Source: JALSKU01 sp964556545
Lineage (GTDB): Bacteria > Campylobacterota > Campylobacteria > Campylobacterales > JALSKU01
Assembly (NCBI GenBank): GCA_964556545.1
Contig: CAZKWE010000068.1
Coordinates: 1 to 14,619 of the forward strand
Direction: 5' to 3'
Length of the DNA: 14,619 bases
In this document: piece by piece, positions 7,306-14,619 of the stretch
Layout: every line of letters starts with the position of its first letter
Numbering within the stretch: position 1 is the stretch's first letter
Made by a program: the position numbers and the translations under genes
The notes under the pieces: generated by a model
Databases searched by the model: none
What the model saw: the letters and a program-made list of their open reading frames with translations, nothing else
What the model was told of the DNA's origin: nothing

Positions 7306-10046
7306 GGAGAATAGAAAAATTTGTAGCCTATGAAGCAAGTGCGGGAAGCGGTAAAACCTTTGCTTTGACTTTAAGATATATATCTTTGCTTTTTCTTGGA
7401 AATGAGCCAAATAAAATCCTGACATTGACTTTTACCAATAAAGCTTCAAATGAAATGAAAACAAGGATACAAAATACACTTAAAAATTTAGACAACCCTA
7501 AATATGCTTCGGAGCTTTCAGAACTTTGTAAAATATTAAATTTGGACAAAGAGACTGTTTTAGAAAGAAAAGACAAAATTTATCAAAAATTTTTAAAACA
7601 GGATAATTATATACTTACTATTGATAAATTTTGTACTATGATTTTAAGAAAATTTGCCTTTTATACGGGCTTAATGCCGGATTTTACCATAGAGCAAAAA
7701 AAGAGTTTTGATCTTATAATACTGCATTTTATAAAATCTCTTCAAAATAACGGAGTATATGAGGATTTTATAAGATTTACCGTTTTTGAAGATAAAAAGC
7801 TAAATACCGTTTTTGAAATACTTAATTATTTTTACGAGAAGTTTTTTGTATTGCCCGAGGGTAAAGATAGAAAAAACTTTGATAAAAAGGTGATTGTAAA
7901 AACCTACAATGTTTTAAAAGAAAAAATTCTGAAGTGCGATAATCTTTCTCAAAGAGGAAGAAAATCACTGCAAATCCAAAATATAGATGATATATATAAA
8001 AAAAACTGGTTGTGTAAAGATTCACTTGGAGAATATAGTGATTTTAAAAAATGTTATCATTTGTCATGGAACGGTGAGTTTGAAAAACTGAAAAATGAGT
8101 TAAGGGATTATTTTTTATATAGAGAATCAGAATATATCAACAATCTTATAAAGTTTTTTAAACTGTACAAAGAGATAAATTTTAGTATTAAAAAAGCATT
8201 GAATGATTTGGGATTTGTGGATATTTCAAACTTTACATACGAAATTCTAAACAGTAAAATTGATAGAGATTTTTTTTATTTTAGACTTGATGCAAAGTTT
8301 GAACATTTACTTCTTGACGAATTTCAAGATACGAGTACATTGCAATTTGAAATATTAAAACCGTTGTTTGATGAGATAGTTGCCGGCAATGGAACAAGTC
8401 AAGAAAGAACCATTTTTTATGTCGGTGATGCAAAGCAGTCTATTTATAGGTTTAGAGGAGGAAGTAAAGAGCTTTTTTATGAAGTTGCCAAACGCTACGG
8501 TTTGAGTGTAAAAAGACTCAATGTTAATTATCGAAGCAAAAAAGAGATAGTGGAATTTGTCAACAAAACTTTTAAAGATATTATGAAAGGTTATTTCCCC
8601 CAAACTGCAAATGATAAAAAAGGCGGAGGATATGTTGAAGTTGTAAAAAATAATGAAATAACCAAAGTTGTTGTCAAAACCGTATCAAAACTTATAAATT
8701 TAGGAATCAAAGAAGATGATATAGCAATTTTAACATATACCAATGATGATGCTTTTGTAGTGGAAGAAGAGTTGAAAAAGAGCATAAAAGATATAAAGGT
8801 TTCGACTCAGACAAACAGTATGCTTGTGTCAAATCATCAGGTAAAGATAGTTTTGGAATGTATGAAGTATGTCTATTTTCAAAAGAAGTTTTATCTTTTC
8901 AATCTCCTGTCTCTGCTTGGAAAAGAACTTGATGAAAGTATAGAATTTGATGGACTCTCAAAAGATATGGAGCCTTTGGATTTTGCATGTGAGTGTATTG
9001 AAAAGTTTGCATTAAATAGTGATGCGATATTGGATTTTTTAAATGAGTTAAAAAATTATAGTGATTTGGAAAGTTTGCTTTTTAAAATAGACGAATTCAA
9101 TACCCAAATCCCGCAAAAAAATATAAAAGGCTTAAGAATACTGACAATTCACAAGTCAAAAGGATTGGAATTTAGGCATTTGATAGTGTGTGATAGATTG
9201 AAAAGAAAAAACAGTGACAAAAAATCATTTATAATTTCATACGAAGAGCTAAAGCCCAAAGAGTTGTTTTTAAAAGTAAAAAACAGAGAATGTATAGACT
9301 TTGAGTATAGAAAAGTTTTGGAAAAAGAAAAAAGACTTCAATTTGAAGATGAATTAAACGCCCAGTATGTAGCATTTACAAGAGCAAAAGAATCACTGTT
9401 TGTTATCGAAAAAGAAAAAAATTCAGCATTTTCAAATTTAGATTTAAAAGAGGAGATATTTGGAAGATTTCCAAAATCAATCAATCAAAAAAGTACGGTA
9501 AAAAAGAAAATTTTCAATTATAAAGAGCCAAGTGTCGGCAAACAGCAAAATACGATAGCGCTTGCAAATGAAGACAAGAATGAAAAAGAGAGTGATTTTG
9601 AAGCTGTTAATTTCGGACTCGCTACTCACTATATGCTTGAAATGTTAGATGGATTTGATACCAAATCAATGGATATCGCATATGAGGCGATGAAAAACAG
9701 ATATCTTGATTTGCTTGATAAGCAAAAAATGGAAGATATCAAAAAAAGAGTGGAAAAACTTTTACAAAACAGTAAATTTCATAAACTTATAGATTCGTCT
9801 GTATTTTATAAAGAATTGCCTGTTGTTTTTGATGGAGATTTTAAACAGATAGATTTGCTTGTAGAAAATGACACGGAGATTAAAATCATTGATTATAAAA
9901 CTTCAAGGTTTGTTCAGATGGAACATATAAAACAAGTAAGAGAATATATGAATATCGTAAAAGAGATAAAAGATAAAAAAACAAGCGGATATCTTTGTTA
10001 TCTTCGATTTGATAAAACAGAATTGATAAAGGTGGAAGATGGGTAA
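7302..10046 (+). CDS. addA: AddA-like helicase-nuclease (UvrD/RecB family)
   Basis: This 914-residue protein is the motor and second nuclease of the AddAB complex. Superfamily 1A helicase motifs occur in order: Walker A ASAGSGKT (K18), motif Ia TFTNKAS, Walker B DEFQDT (D339, E340), motif III VGDAKQSIYRFRG (374-386), motif IV NVNYRS, motif V HKSKGLEF (617-624) and motif VI VAFTRAKESL (690-699). A RecB-type nuclease follows, with H776, D851 in QIDLL, and D864-Y-K866 in DYKTS, and a downstream Q-x3-Y. No Fe-S cysteines are seen, as expected for AddA. The start is TTG 7302, overlapping the addB stop, with GGAAGGG at 7288-7294; there is no nearby in-frame ATG. A strong AGGAGA lies just inside the gene (7305-7310) and serves no obvious start. 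Confidence 0.92.
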   Translation: MRRIEKFVAYEASAGSGKTFALTLRYISLLFLGNEPNKILTLTFTNKASNEMKTRIQNTLKNLDNPKYASELSELCKILNLDKETVLERKDKIYQKFLKQDNYILTIDKFCTMILRKFAFYTGLMPDFTIEQKKSFDLIILHFIKSLQNNGVYEDFIRFTVFEDKKLNTVFEILNYFYEKFFVLPEGKDRKNFDKKVIVKTYNVLKEKILKCDNLSQRGRKSLQIQNIDDIYKKNWLCKDSLGEYSDFKKCYHLSWNGEFEKLKNELRDYFLYRESEYINNLIKFFKLYKEINFSIKKALNDLGFVDISNFTYEILNSKIDRDFFYFRLDAKFEHLLLDEFQDTSTLQFEILKPLFDEIVAGNGTSQERTIFYVGDAKQSIYRFRGGSKELFYEVAKRYGLSVKRLNVNYRSKKEIVEFVNKTFKDIMKGYFPQTANDKKGGGYVEVVKNNEITKVVVKTVSKLINLGIKEDDIAILTYTNDDAFVVEEELKKSIKDIKVSTQTNSMLVSNHQVKIVLECMKYVYFQKKFYLFNLLSLLGKELDESIEFDGLSKDMEPLDFACECIEKFALNSDAILDFLNELKNYSDLESLLFKIDEFNTQIPQKNIKGLRILTIHKSKGLEFRHLIVCDRLKRKNSDKKSFIISYEELKPKELFLKVKNRECIDFEYRKVLEKEKRLQFEDELNAQYVAFTRAKESLFVIEKEKNSAFSNLDLKEEIFGRFPKSINQKSTVKKKIFNYKEPSVGKQQNTIALANEDKNEKESDFEAVNFGLATHYMLEMLDGFDTKSMDIAYEAMKNRYLDLLDKQKMEDIKKRVEKLLQNSKFHKLIDSSVFYKELPVVFDGDFKQIDLLVENDTEIKIIDYKTSRFVQMEHIKQVREYMNIVKEIKDKKTSGYLCYLRFDKTELIKVEDG

Positions 10047-10329
10047 AGAATATGATGTTTTGGTGGTTGTTGAGGTAAAAGATATGGAAGATAAAGCCGC
10101 ATTTGACAAGTATTTGAAAAAAGAGGGTTTTACGGAGATAAAAGATGAACCGTATGCCTATAAAGGAGTTAGTTCAACCCCTCTTTTCAATACCAGAGCA
10201 TTTTTGGAGGATACTTTTAAAAAAGCTCTTAAAAAAGCAAAAAATTTTGATGAATTCAAAATGGTGGTTCAACTCGGAGAAAATCCTCTTGAGATTTATA
10301 AGTACGACAAAGAGAAAAGAAGTTTTTAA
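10039..10329 (+). CDS. Small protein overlapping addA, family not recognised
   Basis: A 96-residue, highly charged, soluble protein with no signal peptide or membrane segment. Its ATG lies inside the last codons of addA (8-bp overlap), after a GGTGGAAG ribosome binding site, so it is very likely real and made together with AddA. By eye the order is strand (YDVLVVVEVKD), helix (KAAFDKYLKKEG), strands (FTEIKDEPYAYKG and beyond), helix (LEDTFKKALKKAK), strand (FKMVVQL). This would suit a ferredoxin-like fold, as in Cas2, VapD or GhoS, including an Asp at the end of strand 1, but I see no motif that assigns it to any of these. It may act with AddAB or merely share its message. Downstream, a new promoter starts the next unit. 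Confidence 0.8.
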   Translation: MGKEYDVLVVVEVKDMEDKAAFDKYLKKEGFTEIKDEPYAYKGVSSTPLFNTRAFLEDTFKKALKKAKNFDEFKMVVQLGENPLEIYKYDKEKRSF

Positions 10330-10348
10330 GATAGGGTTGAAAATATTT

Positions 10349-10357
10349 TGATATAAT
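10349..10357 (+). promoter_or_regulatory. Extended -10 promoter before the rhodanese operon
   Basis: TGATATAAT is a perfect extended -10 (TG-n-TATAAT). No -35 is visible at 16-18 bp. The transcript would start near 10364, about 20 nt before the start codon, and probably covers the next three genes. Confidence 0.6.
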
Positions 10358-10383
10358 TAATCAAAAAGAGTATAAGGAAGATT

Positions 10384-11256
10384 TTGAAGATAAAAAACAT
10401 ACTTATATTTATATTGTTGACATTTTATACTTTTTTATATGCCGATGAAAGCTTGAAAGTTCCAGTTGTAGTTCCTTTGCAGTGGCTTAAAAACCATTAT
10501 AACGATTCTCGCCTTGTAATTATAGATGTGAGAAAAAGAGAGTTGTATAAAAAAGGCCATTTAAAACATGCTGTAAATATTCCTGCCTTTGAAGACTTGT
10601 TTGATAAAAATTATATGATACCTAAATTATCTTTTTTAAAAGAACTTTTTAGCAATGCTGGTATAGATAACAATAGTGCCGTGGTAGTATATGGCGGGAA
10701 AGTACCTATATGGGCAGCAAGATTTTATTGGATTGGTGAAGTTTTGGGACTTGATAATGTAGGAATTTTAAAAGTTAGTTATGGCAACTGGAAAAAAGGA
10801 GAATTGCCCGTAAGCACTAAGATTTTTAAGCCAAAAAAGAAAAATTTTGTTCCGAAAATTGATAATTCTAAAATGGAAACAGAGTTGAGTACATTGGTTT
10901 CAATAGGTAAAAAAATTATTATAGATGGAAGACCAAAATCTTTTTATATGGGGCTAAAATCTCATGCCAAAAGATTCGGTCACATTCCAACCGCTATAAA
11001 TTATCCGGGTTCGCTCACTTATATGTCACAAACAAAAGGTTCTACCGTCAAAACATTTAAAGAGTTGGCTAAACTATATAAAAATTTACCAAAAAATAAA
11101 AAAATTATTTTATATTGTGAAGATGGTGCCGATGCTGCTATGAATTTTTTGATTTTGCAAAAACTCGGATATAAAGTTTCCGTATATGACGGATCCTGGC
11201 TTGAATGGGGCAACAATCCGAATCTTCCATATGTAAATCCTTCCAAAAAACATTAG
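10384..11256 (+). CDS. Periplasmic sulfurtransferase with two rhodanese domains
   Basis: A 290-residue tandem rhodanese. Residues 1-20 form a Sec signal peptide (MKIKNILIFILLTFYTFLYA, cut after LYA), so it should act in the periplasm. Domain 1 (about 28-130) has IIDVRKRELYKKGHL and the AARFYW helix but no catalytic Cys, as is normal for the first domain. Domain 2 (about 160-275) has IIDGRPKSF, GHIPTAIN and the active-site loop C245-E-D-G-A-D. The loop is acidic, unlike CRKGVT of thiosulfate sulfurtransferase or CGSGVT of mercaptopyruvate sulfurtransferase, so the substrate is open. The start is TTG 10384 with AAGGAAG at 10374-10380. It lies 7 nt upstream of the GGDEF/EAL gene and is first in the operon. 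Confidence 0.88.
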   Translation: MKIKNILIFILLTFYTFLYADESLKVPVVVPLQWLKNHYNDSRLVIIDVRKRELYKKGHLKHAVNIPAFEDLFDKNYMIPKLSFLKELFSNAGIDNNSAVVVYGGKVPIWAARFYWIGEVLGLDNVGILKVSYGNWKKGELPVSTKIFKPKKKNFVPKIDNSKMETELSTLVSIGKKIIIDGRPKSFYMGLKSHAKRFGHIPTAINYPGSLTYMSQTKGSTVKTFKELAKLYKNLPKNKKIILYCEDGADAAMNFLILQKLGYKVSVYDGSWLEWGNNPNLPYVNPSKKH

Positions 11257-11263
11257 ATTTGGT

Positions 11264-13636
11264 ATGAAAAGTTTAAATTATAAAGGCTCAATTCTAAGAA
11301 AACTTATCAGGATAATACTATCCATAACCATACTTGTAACACTCATAGGATATATAATATTTGTATCATGGTATTTTAATTCTCAGGAAAATAGAAATAT
11401 CTCTCTGTCTAAAACTATCAGCCAAGTAATTTCTCAGGATTTGGCAAAACTTATATGGTTAAATGATGTATCGGTTGCTACTGATATAACCTCAAAACTC
11501 AAATCTTTTCCATCAGTTTTATCAGTAATTTTATACAAAAAAAACGGCGAACCCATATATCAATACTCCAAAACAGGAAAAAATTTAAAGATACCGCCTT
11601 TAAATAAAATAAAAAGTAAAAATTTTGAAAAAACAGAAAATATGGTAAAAATATATAACAAAGTAAAATATAAGGGTAATGATTTGGGTTATATATATAT
11701 TGCCATAAAAACTAAAACATTAAAAGAGATTTTGCAAGATGATATGCCTTTTTTTGTATTTTCTTTTCTGCTTCTTGTAATATTATCCTTTTTATTGGCA
11801 AAATATTATGCAAGTGAATTTACCAAACCCGTACTGAAGCTTGTAAAATTTTTAGAAAATATCAAAGTTGATTCTATTGGCAAAAAGATTGAGATAGATG
11901 AGTATAATGAGTTTGGCAAATTGTATCATGAAGTTAACTCCATGCTTGAAGATATAGGAAATTTTATAAAAAACCAACAAATTGCATCAGTTGCATTTGA
12001 GATACATATCCCGATGATGGTTACAAACTCAAGAAAAAGAGTTCTTAAAATAAATAAATCATACAGTAAAGTTACAGGCTATTTGCCAAAGGATGTAATA
12101 GGTCATTTGCCACCATTTTTTAAATATTTAAGAAAAAATAAAATATTATGCAAGGAGATTAAAAATTCTTTGGATAATAATAATTTTTGGATTGGAGAAG
12201 TAGAAAATATTAAAAAAAATGGAGAAAAATTTATAGAAAATTTAAGTATCCAAAAGGTTTTAAATGAAAAAAAGGAGATAACTCATTATGTTATCTCCTT
12301 TGTTGATATCACGGCACAAAAAAATGCGGAAGAAAAGGTTAAATTTTTGATGGAGTACGATCCGTTAACCGGTTTTGCAAATAAAGAACTGTTTTTATCA
12401 AATCTTCAATATATGATAGATCATAAAAAAGATAATGAATGGCATATTTTATTTTGTCTTGATATAAAAGAATTTAAACTTATCAGTGATGTTTACGGAT
12501 ATGAGATCGGGGATTTGCTGTTAAAAGATATTGCAGACAGACTTAGGCAAAAATTTAAAGATAGCAATTTTATGGCCAAAATCGGAATAGATGAGTTTGT
12601 TATATGTTATTTTTTAAATGAAGGCAAATATGATATTTTTAAAGAGAGTAGATTGATAGCTGAATATTTATATACAGTTTTATCAAAACCTTTTAAAATA
12701 AAAAACAAGATATTGCATATTGATATCAGAATCGGTATAAATATATCTAATTTCCAAGATACAAATGCTGATAAAATATTGAAACAGGCAGATTCAGCTC
12801 TTCAAACTGCCAAGAGAAAAGATAAAAAAATAGCCTTTTTTGATGAAAGAATTGAAAAAGAGTTACAAAAACATTTAGATATCTTTGTTGAGCTCCAATC
12901 CGCAATCAAGAAAAATCAGTTTAAGCTATATTATCAACTTCAATATAAAGATAACGGAGATATTTATGGAGCAGAAGCACTTATAAGATGCTTTTATCCC
13001 GGAAAAGGAGTTATATCTCCTGTTGAATTTATACCGATTGCCGAAAAAACCGATCTGATTTTAAAGATAGGGAATTGGGTTCTTGAAGAGAGTTTAAGAC
13101 AGCTTGAAATATGGCAAAATAATGATAAAACTTCCCATTTTGTTTTATCTGTCAATGTAAGTGCCAAACAGTTAGAACAAGAAGATTTTATCGATTTTAT
13201 CAAGATTCTTCTCAAAAAATATCAAATTGATACAAGATATTTTAAAATAGAGCTTTTAGAATCAATTTTGATAGAAAATTTTGATGAAATGGCAGAAAAA
13301 ATGAGAGAACTTCAAAAACTTGGCATCAAACTATCTATAGATGATTTCGGTACGGGATTTTCATCGCTTCAATATTTGAAAAATCTGCCGGTAAATCAGC
13401 TAAAGATAGACCAATCATTTATAATAGATATGTTAAATAGCAAGAAAAATAGAGCAATAGTAAAGAGTATATTTTCTCTTGGAGAAGCTTTTGGGTATGA
13501 AGTAGTGGCGGAGGGAGTTGAGACAGAAAAGCATTATAAGGTTTTAAAAGATATGGGATGTAAATATTATCAGGGTTATTTTTTTGCAAAACCAAAAGAT
13601 ATAAGCAAAATCAATAAAATTTTAGAAAAATTATAA
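11264..13636 (+). CDS. Membrane GGDEF/EAL protein with periplasmic sensor and PAS domain; likely c-di-GMP phosphodiesterase
   Basis: A 790-residue inner-membrane signalling protein. In order: TM1 (about 12-33), a periplasmic sensor of about 125 residues resembling CHASE8, TM2 (about 161-183), a HAMP-like linker, PAS (about 237-355), GGDEF (about 360-525) and EAL (about 540-785). The cyclase motif is GIDEF (441-445), so the second glycine is Ile; with S408 in place of the usual Asn of FKxIND, cyclase activity is doubtful. The EAL part keeps E571 of EAL, N631, E663, D693-D694 in DDFGTG, K714, E750 in AEGVE and Q770, so hydrolysis of c-di-GMP is predicted. The degenerate GGDEF may bind GTP to tune the EAL. 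ATG 11264 has a weak ribosome binding site and probably depends on the upstream rhodanese gene. Its TAA shares one base with the next ATG. Confidence 0.9.
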   Translation: MKSLNYKGSILRKLIRIILSITILVTLIGYIIFVSWYFNSQENRNISLSKTISQVISQDLAKLIWLNDVSVATDITSKLKSFPSVLSVILYKKNGEPIYQYSKTGKNLKIPPLNKIKSKNFEKTENMVKIYNKVKYKGNDLGYIYIAIKTKTLKEILQDDMPFFVFSFLLLVILSFLLAKYYASEFTKPVLKLVKFLENIKVDSIGKKIEIDEYNEFGKLYHEVNSMLEDIGNFIKNQQIASVAFEIHIPMMVTNSRKRVLKINKSYSKVTGYLPKDVIGHLPPFFKYLRKNKILCKEIKNSLDNNNFWIGEVENIKKNGEKFIENLSIQKVLNEKKEITHYVISFVDITAQKNAEEKVKFLMEYDPLTGFANKELFLSNLQYMIDHKKDNEWHILFCLDIKEFKLISDVYGYEIGDLLLKDIADRLRQKFKDSNFMAKIGIDEFVICYFLNEGKYDIFKESRLIAEYLYTVLSKPFKIKNKILHIDIRIGINISNFQDTNADKILKQADSALQTAKRKDKKIAFFDERIEKELQKHLDIFVELQSAIKKNQFKLYYQLQYKDNGDIYGAEALIRCFYPGKGVISPVEFIPIAEKTDLILKIGNWVLEESLRQLEIWQNNDKTSHFVLSVNVSAKQLEQEDFIDFIKILLKKYQIDTRYFKIELLESILIENFDEMAEKMRELQKLGIKLSIDDFGTGFSSLQYLKNLPVNQLKIDQSFIIDMLNSKKNRAIVKSIFSLGEAFGYEVVAEGVETEKHYKVLKDMGCKYYQGYFFAKPKDISKINKILEKL
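12267..12301 (-). terminator. Antisense intrinsic-terminator-like hairpin inside the GGDEF/EAL gene
   Basis: AAAGGAGATAAC (12271-12282) and GTTATCTCCTTT (12290-12301) form a perfect 12-bp stem with a 7-nt loop. On the minus strand the hairpin is followed by seven T's (12273-12267), three of which can also pair within the stem, the textbook intrinsic terminator form. On the plus strand only TTT then G follows. It lies at the end of the PAS-coding part and could stop antisense transcription. Confidence 0.5.
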
Positions 13637-14394
13637 TGAATTTTTTTTATATCATATCAAAACTTTTTAACTATCTTTTTCTCCCTCCCGGTGTCTTTAT
13701 CATTATACTGCTTTGTGCCTCTTTTTTTGTAAAAAAATTTAAATGGTTTTTTATAATTTGTGCATTTGTATTTTATCTTTTAAGCAATACTTTTATATCT
13801 GATTTGCTGTTATATCCTTTGGAAAGCCCTTATATCAAACAAAACCAAATTTTTAAAAAAGCAGATGCTGTTGTTGTTTTGGGCGGAGGAAAGATAAAAG
13901 GCTCACCAAATCTTCCTTTATCGCAAAGTGCTTTCAAAAGAGCGGTATGGGGTTTAATGGTGGCAAAGCAAAAGAATATTTCTTTGATATTTACAGGAGG
14001 AGGAACTGATAAGAGCTACAGTGAAGCTGATGCTTTCAAAGAAACTTTCAAAGAGATTGTAAAATATTTGGATATAAAGTTTGATAAAAAAAAGATATTT
14101 GTTGAGGATAAAAGTTTAAATACAAATGAAAATGCAAAATACACAAAAAAGATATTGGTAAAACAAGGCAAAACAAAACCTACAATAATACTTGTAACTT
14201 CGGCATATCATATGAAAAGAGCAGTGCAAATATATGAAAAATTGGGTTTTACCGTTATACCTTCGGCTACAGATTTTTTGATAAGCAATTCAGCTTTTAA
14301 TTTTTTGAAGCTGTTGCCAAATATGAATTCATTTTATAAAAGTTATATTGCTTTGCATGAATATTTCGGATTGCTTAGTCTTGCTATTGATTGA
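13636..14394 (+). CDS. DUF218 (YdcF/ElyC-like) membrane protein
   Basis: A 252-residue member of the DUF218 family, whose characterised relative ElyC in E. coli affects peptidoglycan and lipid-carrier metabolism; SanA and YdcF are others. Two hydrophobic segments at about 10-32 and 37-57 anchor it in the inner membrane. The DUF218 domain follows, with ADAVVVLGGG (76-85), IFTGGG, the NTNENA segment (162-167, usually S-R-x-T-x-E-N-A) and VTSAYHMKRA (187-196). The length equals that of ElyC (about 259). Its ATG shares one base with the stop of the GGDEF/EAL gene (TAATG), so translation is probably coupled. The role here is known only at family level. A strong hairpin after the stop ends the operon. 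Confidence 0.87.
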   Translation: MNFFYIISKLFNYLFLPPGVFIIILLCASFFVKKFKWFFIICAFVFYLLSNTFISDLLLYPLESPYIKQNQIFKKADAVVVLGGGKIKGSPNLPLSQSAFKRAVWGLMVAKQKNISLIFTGGGTDKSYSEADAFKETFKEIVKYLDIKFDKKKIFVEDKSLNTNENAKYTKKILVKQGKTKPTIILVTSAYHMKRAVQIYEKLGFTVIPSATDFLISNSAFNFLKLLPNMNSFYKSYIALHEYFGLLSLAID

Positions 14395-14413
14395 GGTTTC
14401 TTATGGTCGGGTA

Positions 14414-14449
14414 CTTAAGATAGGAAAATAAATCCTATCTTAAGATTTT
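14414..14449 (+). terminator. Terminator hairpin after the rhodanese-EAL-DUF218 operon
   Basis: CTTAAGATAGGA (14414-14425) and TCCTATCTTAAG (14433-14444) form a perfect 12-bp stem around an A-rich 7-nt loop, followed by ATTTT. It lies 20 nt after the DUF218 stop and before the end of a convergent gene. The T-tract is short. Confidence 0.75.
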
Positions 14450-14475
14450 ACCTTTAGGTTAGATACTTATAATAT

Positions 14476-14619
14476 TTACTTCATTGAATTTTTAATGATA
14501 TATGCAAGCAAAAGCGGTAAAAGAAGAAGATTTAAAAGATTTTTACTAAAATAGAAGACAGATAAATTTATCAGCTCATTTATAATCTGTGAAGCATTGT
14601 TGATATAAAAATTCATTGA
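14476..14619 (-). CDS. 3' end of a convergent gene, likely membrane protein (partial)
   Basis: On the minus strand an open frame enters from the right edge and ends in TAA at 14478-14476, giving the last 47 residues of a protein. The stretch near the end (NLLNLLLLPLLLAYII) is strongly hydrophobic and would make a C-terminal membrane helix with a short K-containing cytoplasmic tail. The start lies outside the window and the family cannot be told from this piece. It is supported by its open frame, its A/T-rich codon use like the neighbours, and its place just past a terminator in convergent orientation. Confidence 0.55.
   Translation of the reverse strand, partial: SMNFYINNASQIINELINLSVFYFSKNLLNLLLLPLLLAYIIKNSMK

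Noticed and set aside
10145..10351. Plus-strand 68-codon open frame inside the 96-residue gene
   Set aside because: It is a +1-frame shadow without a ribosome binding site; the 96-codon frame has one and overlaps addA in the usual coupled manner.
12272..12290. Internal AAGGAG plus ATG inside the GGDEF/EAL gene as a second start
   Set aside because: The ATG at 12288 is out of frame with the protein and opens no meaningful frame; the AAGGAG is part of the hairpin arm.

Overview
The window looks like an ordinary stretch of chromosome from a low-GC bacterium, most likely a member of the Campylobacterota (former Epsilonproteobacteria). The clues are the strong A/T bias with AGA as the main arginine codon, tightly packed genes with 1-8 bp overlaps, a compact AddB without a visible Walker A motif beside a full AddA, a CcoG for cbb3 oxidase assembly, and a periplasmic rhodanese. 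I do not commit to a genus. No rRNA, tRNA, CRISPR array, transposase, phage or plasmid gene is visible.

Layout. 1-148: a non-coding leader with three dyad symmetries, one a perfect 28-bp palindrome and another abutting the Shine-Dalgarno of the next gene. 149-1072 (+): cysteine synthase. 1167-1610 (+): small heat-shock protein with its own consensus promoter. Minus strand 1632-3196: an exported DUF4197 protein translationally coupled to a YdfG-type short-chain dehydrogenase. Minus strand 3293-4726: CcoG. 4727-4959 is a divergent regulatory region holding a near-perfect dyad on the ccoG side and an extended -10 promoter on the addB side. 4960-10329 (+): addB, addA and an unrecognised 96-residue gene, all overlapping. 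After a second extended -10 promoter, 10384-14394 (+) holds a periplasmic two-domain rhodanese, a membrane GGDEF/EAL protein with a periplasmic sensor and PAS domain, and a DUF218 (YdcF/ElyC-like) membrane protein. A strong hairpin follows, then the 3' end of a convergent gene that runs off the window (14476-14619, minus).

How the genes work together. AddB and AddA form a double-strand-break resection enzyme; the sequence predicts one motor (AddA) and two nuclease sites, with an Fe-S clamp in AddB. The 96-residue gene overlapping the end of addA is a candidate accessory factor. The rhodanese and the c-di-GMP phosphodiesterase are separated by 7 nt, and both have parts in the periplasm, so a sulfur-linked signalling pair is plausible but unproven. 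The remaining genes are housekeeping or stress functions (cysteine synthesis, protein folding, oxidase assembly, envelope).

I do not see a clearly new defence or mobile system. The best leads are the 96-residue AddA-coupled protein, the rhodanese/EAL pair with its acidic active-site loop, the structured leader of the cysteine synthase gene, and a textbook intrinsic terminator lying antisense inside the GGDEF/EAL gene.
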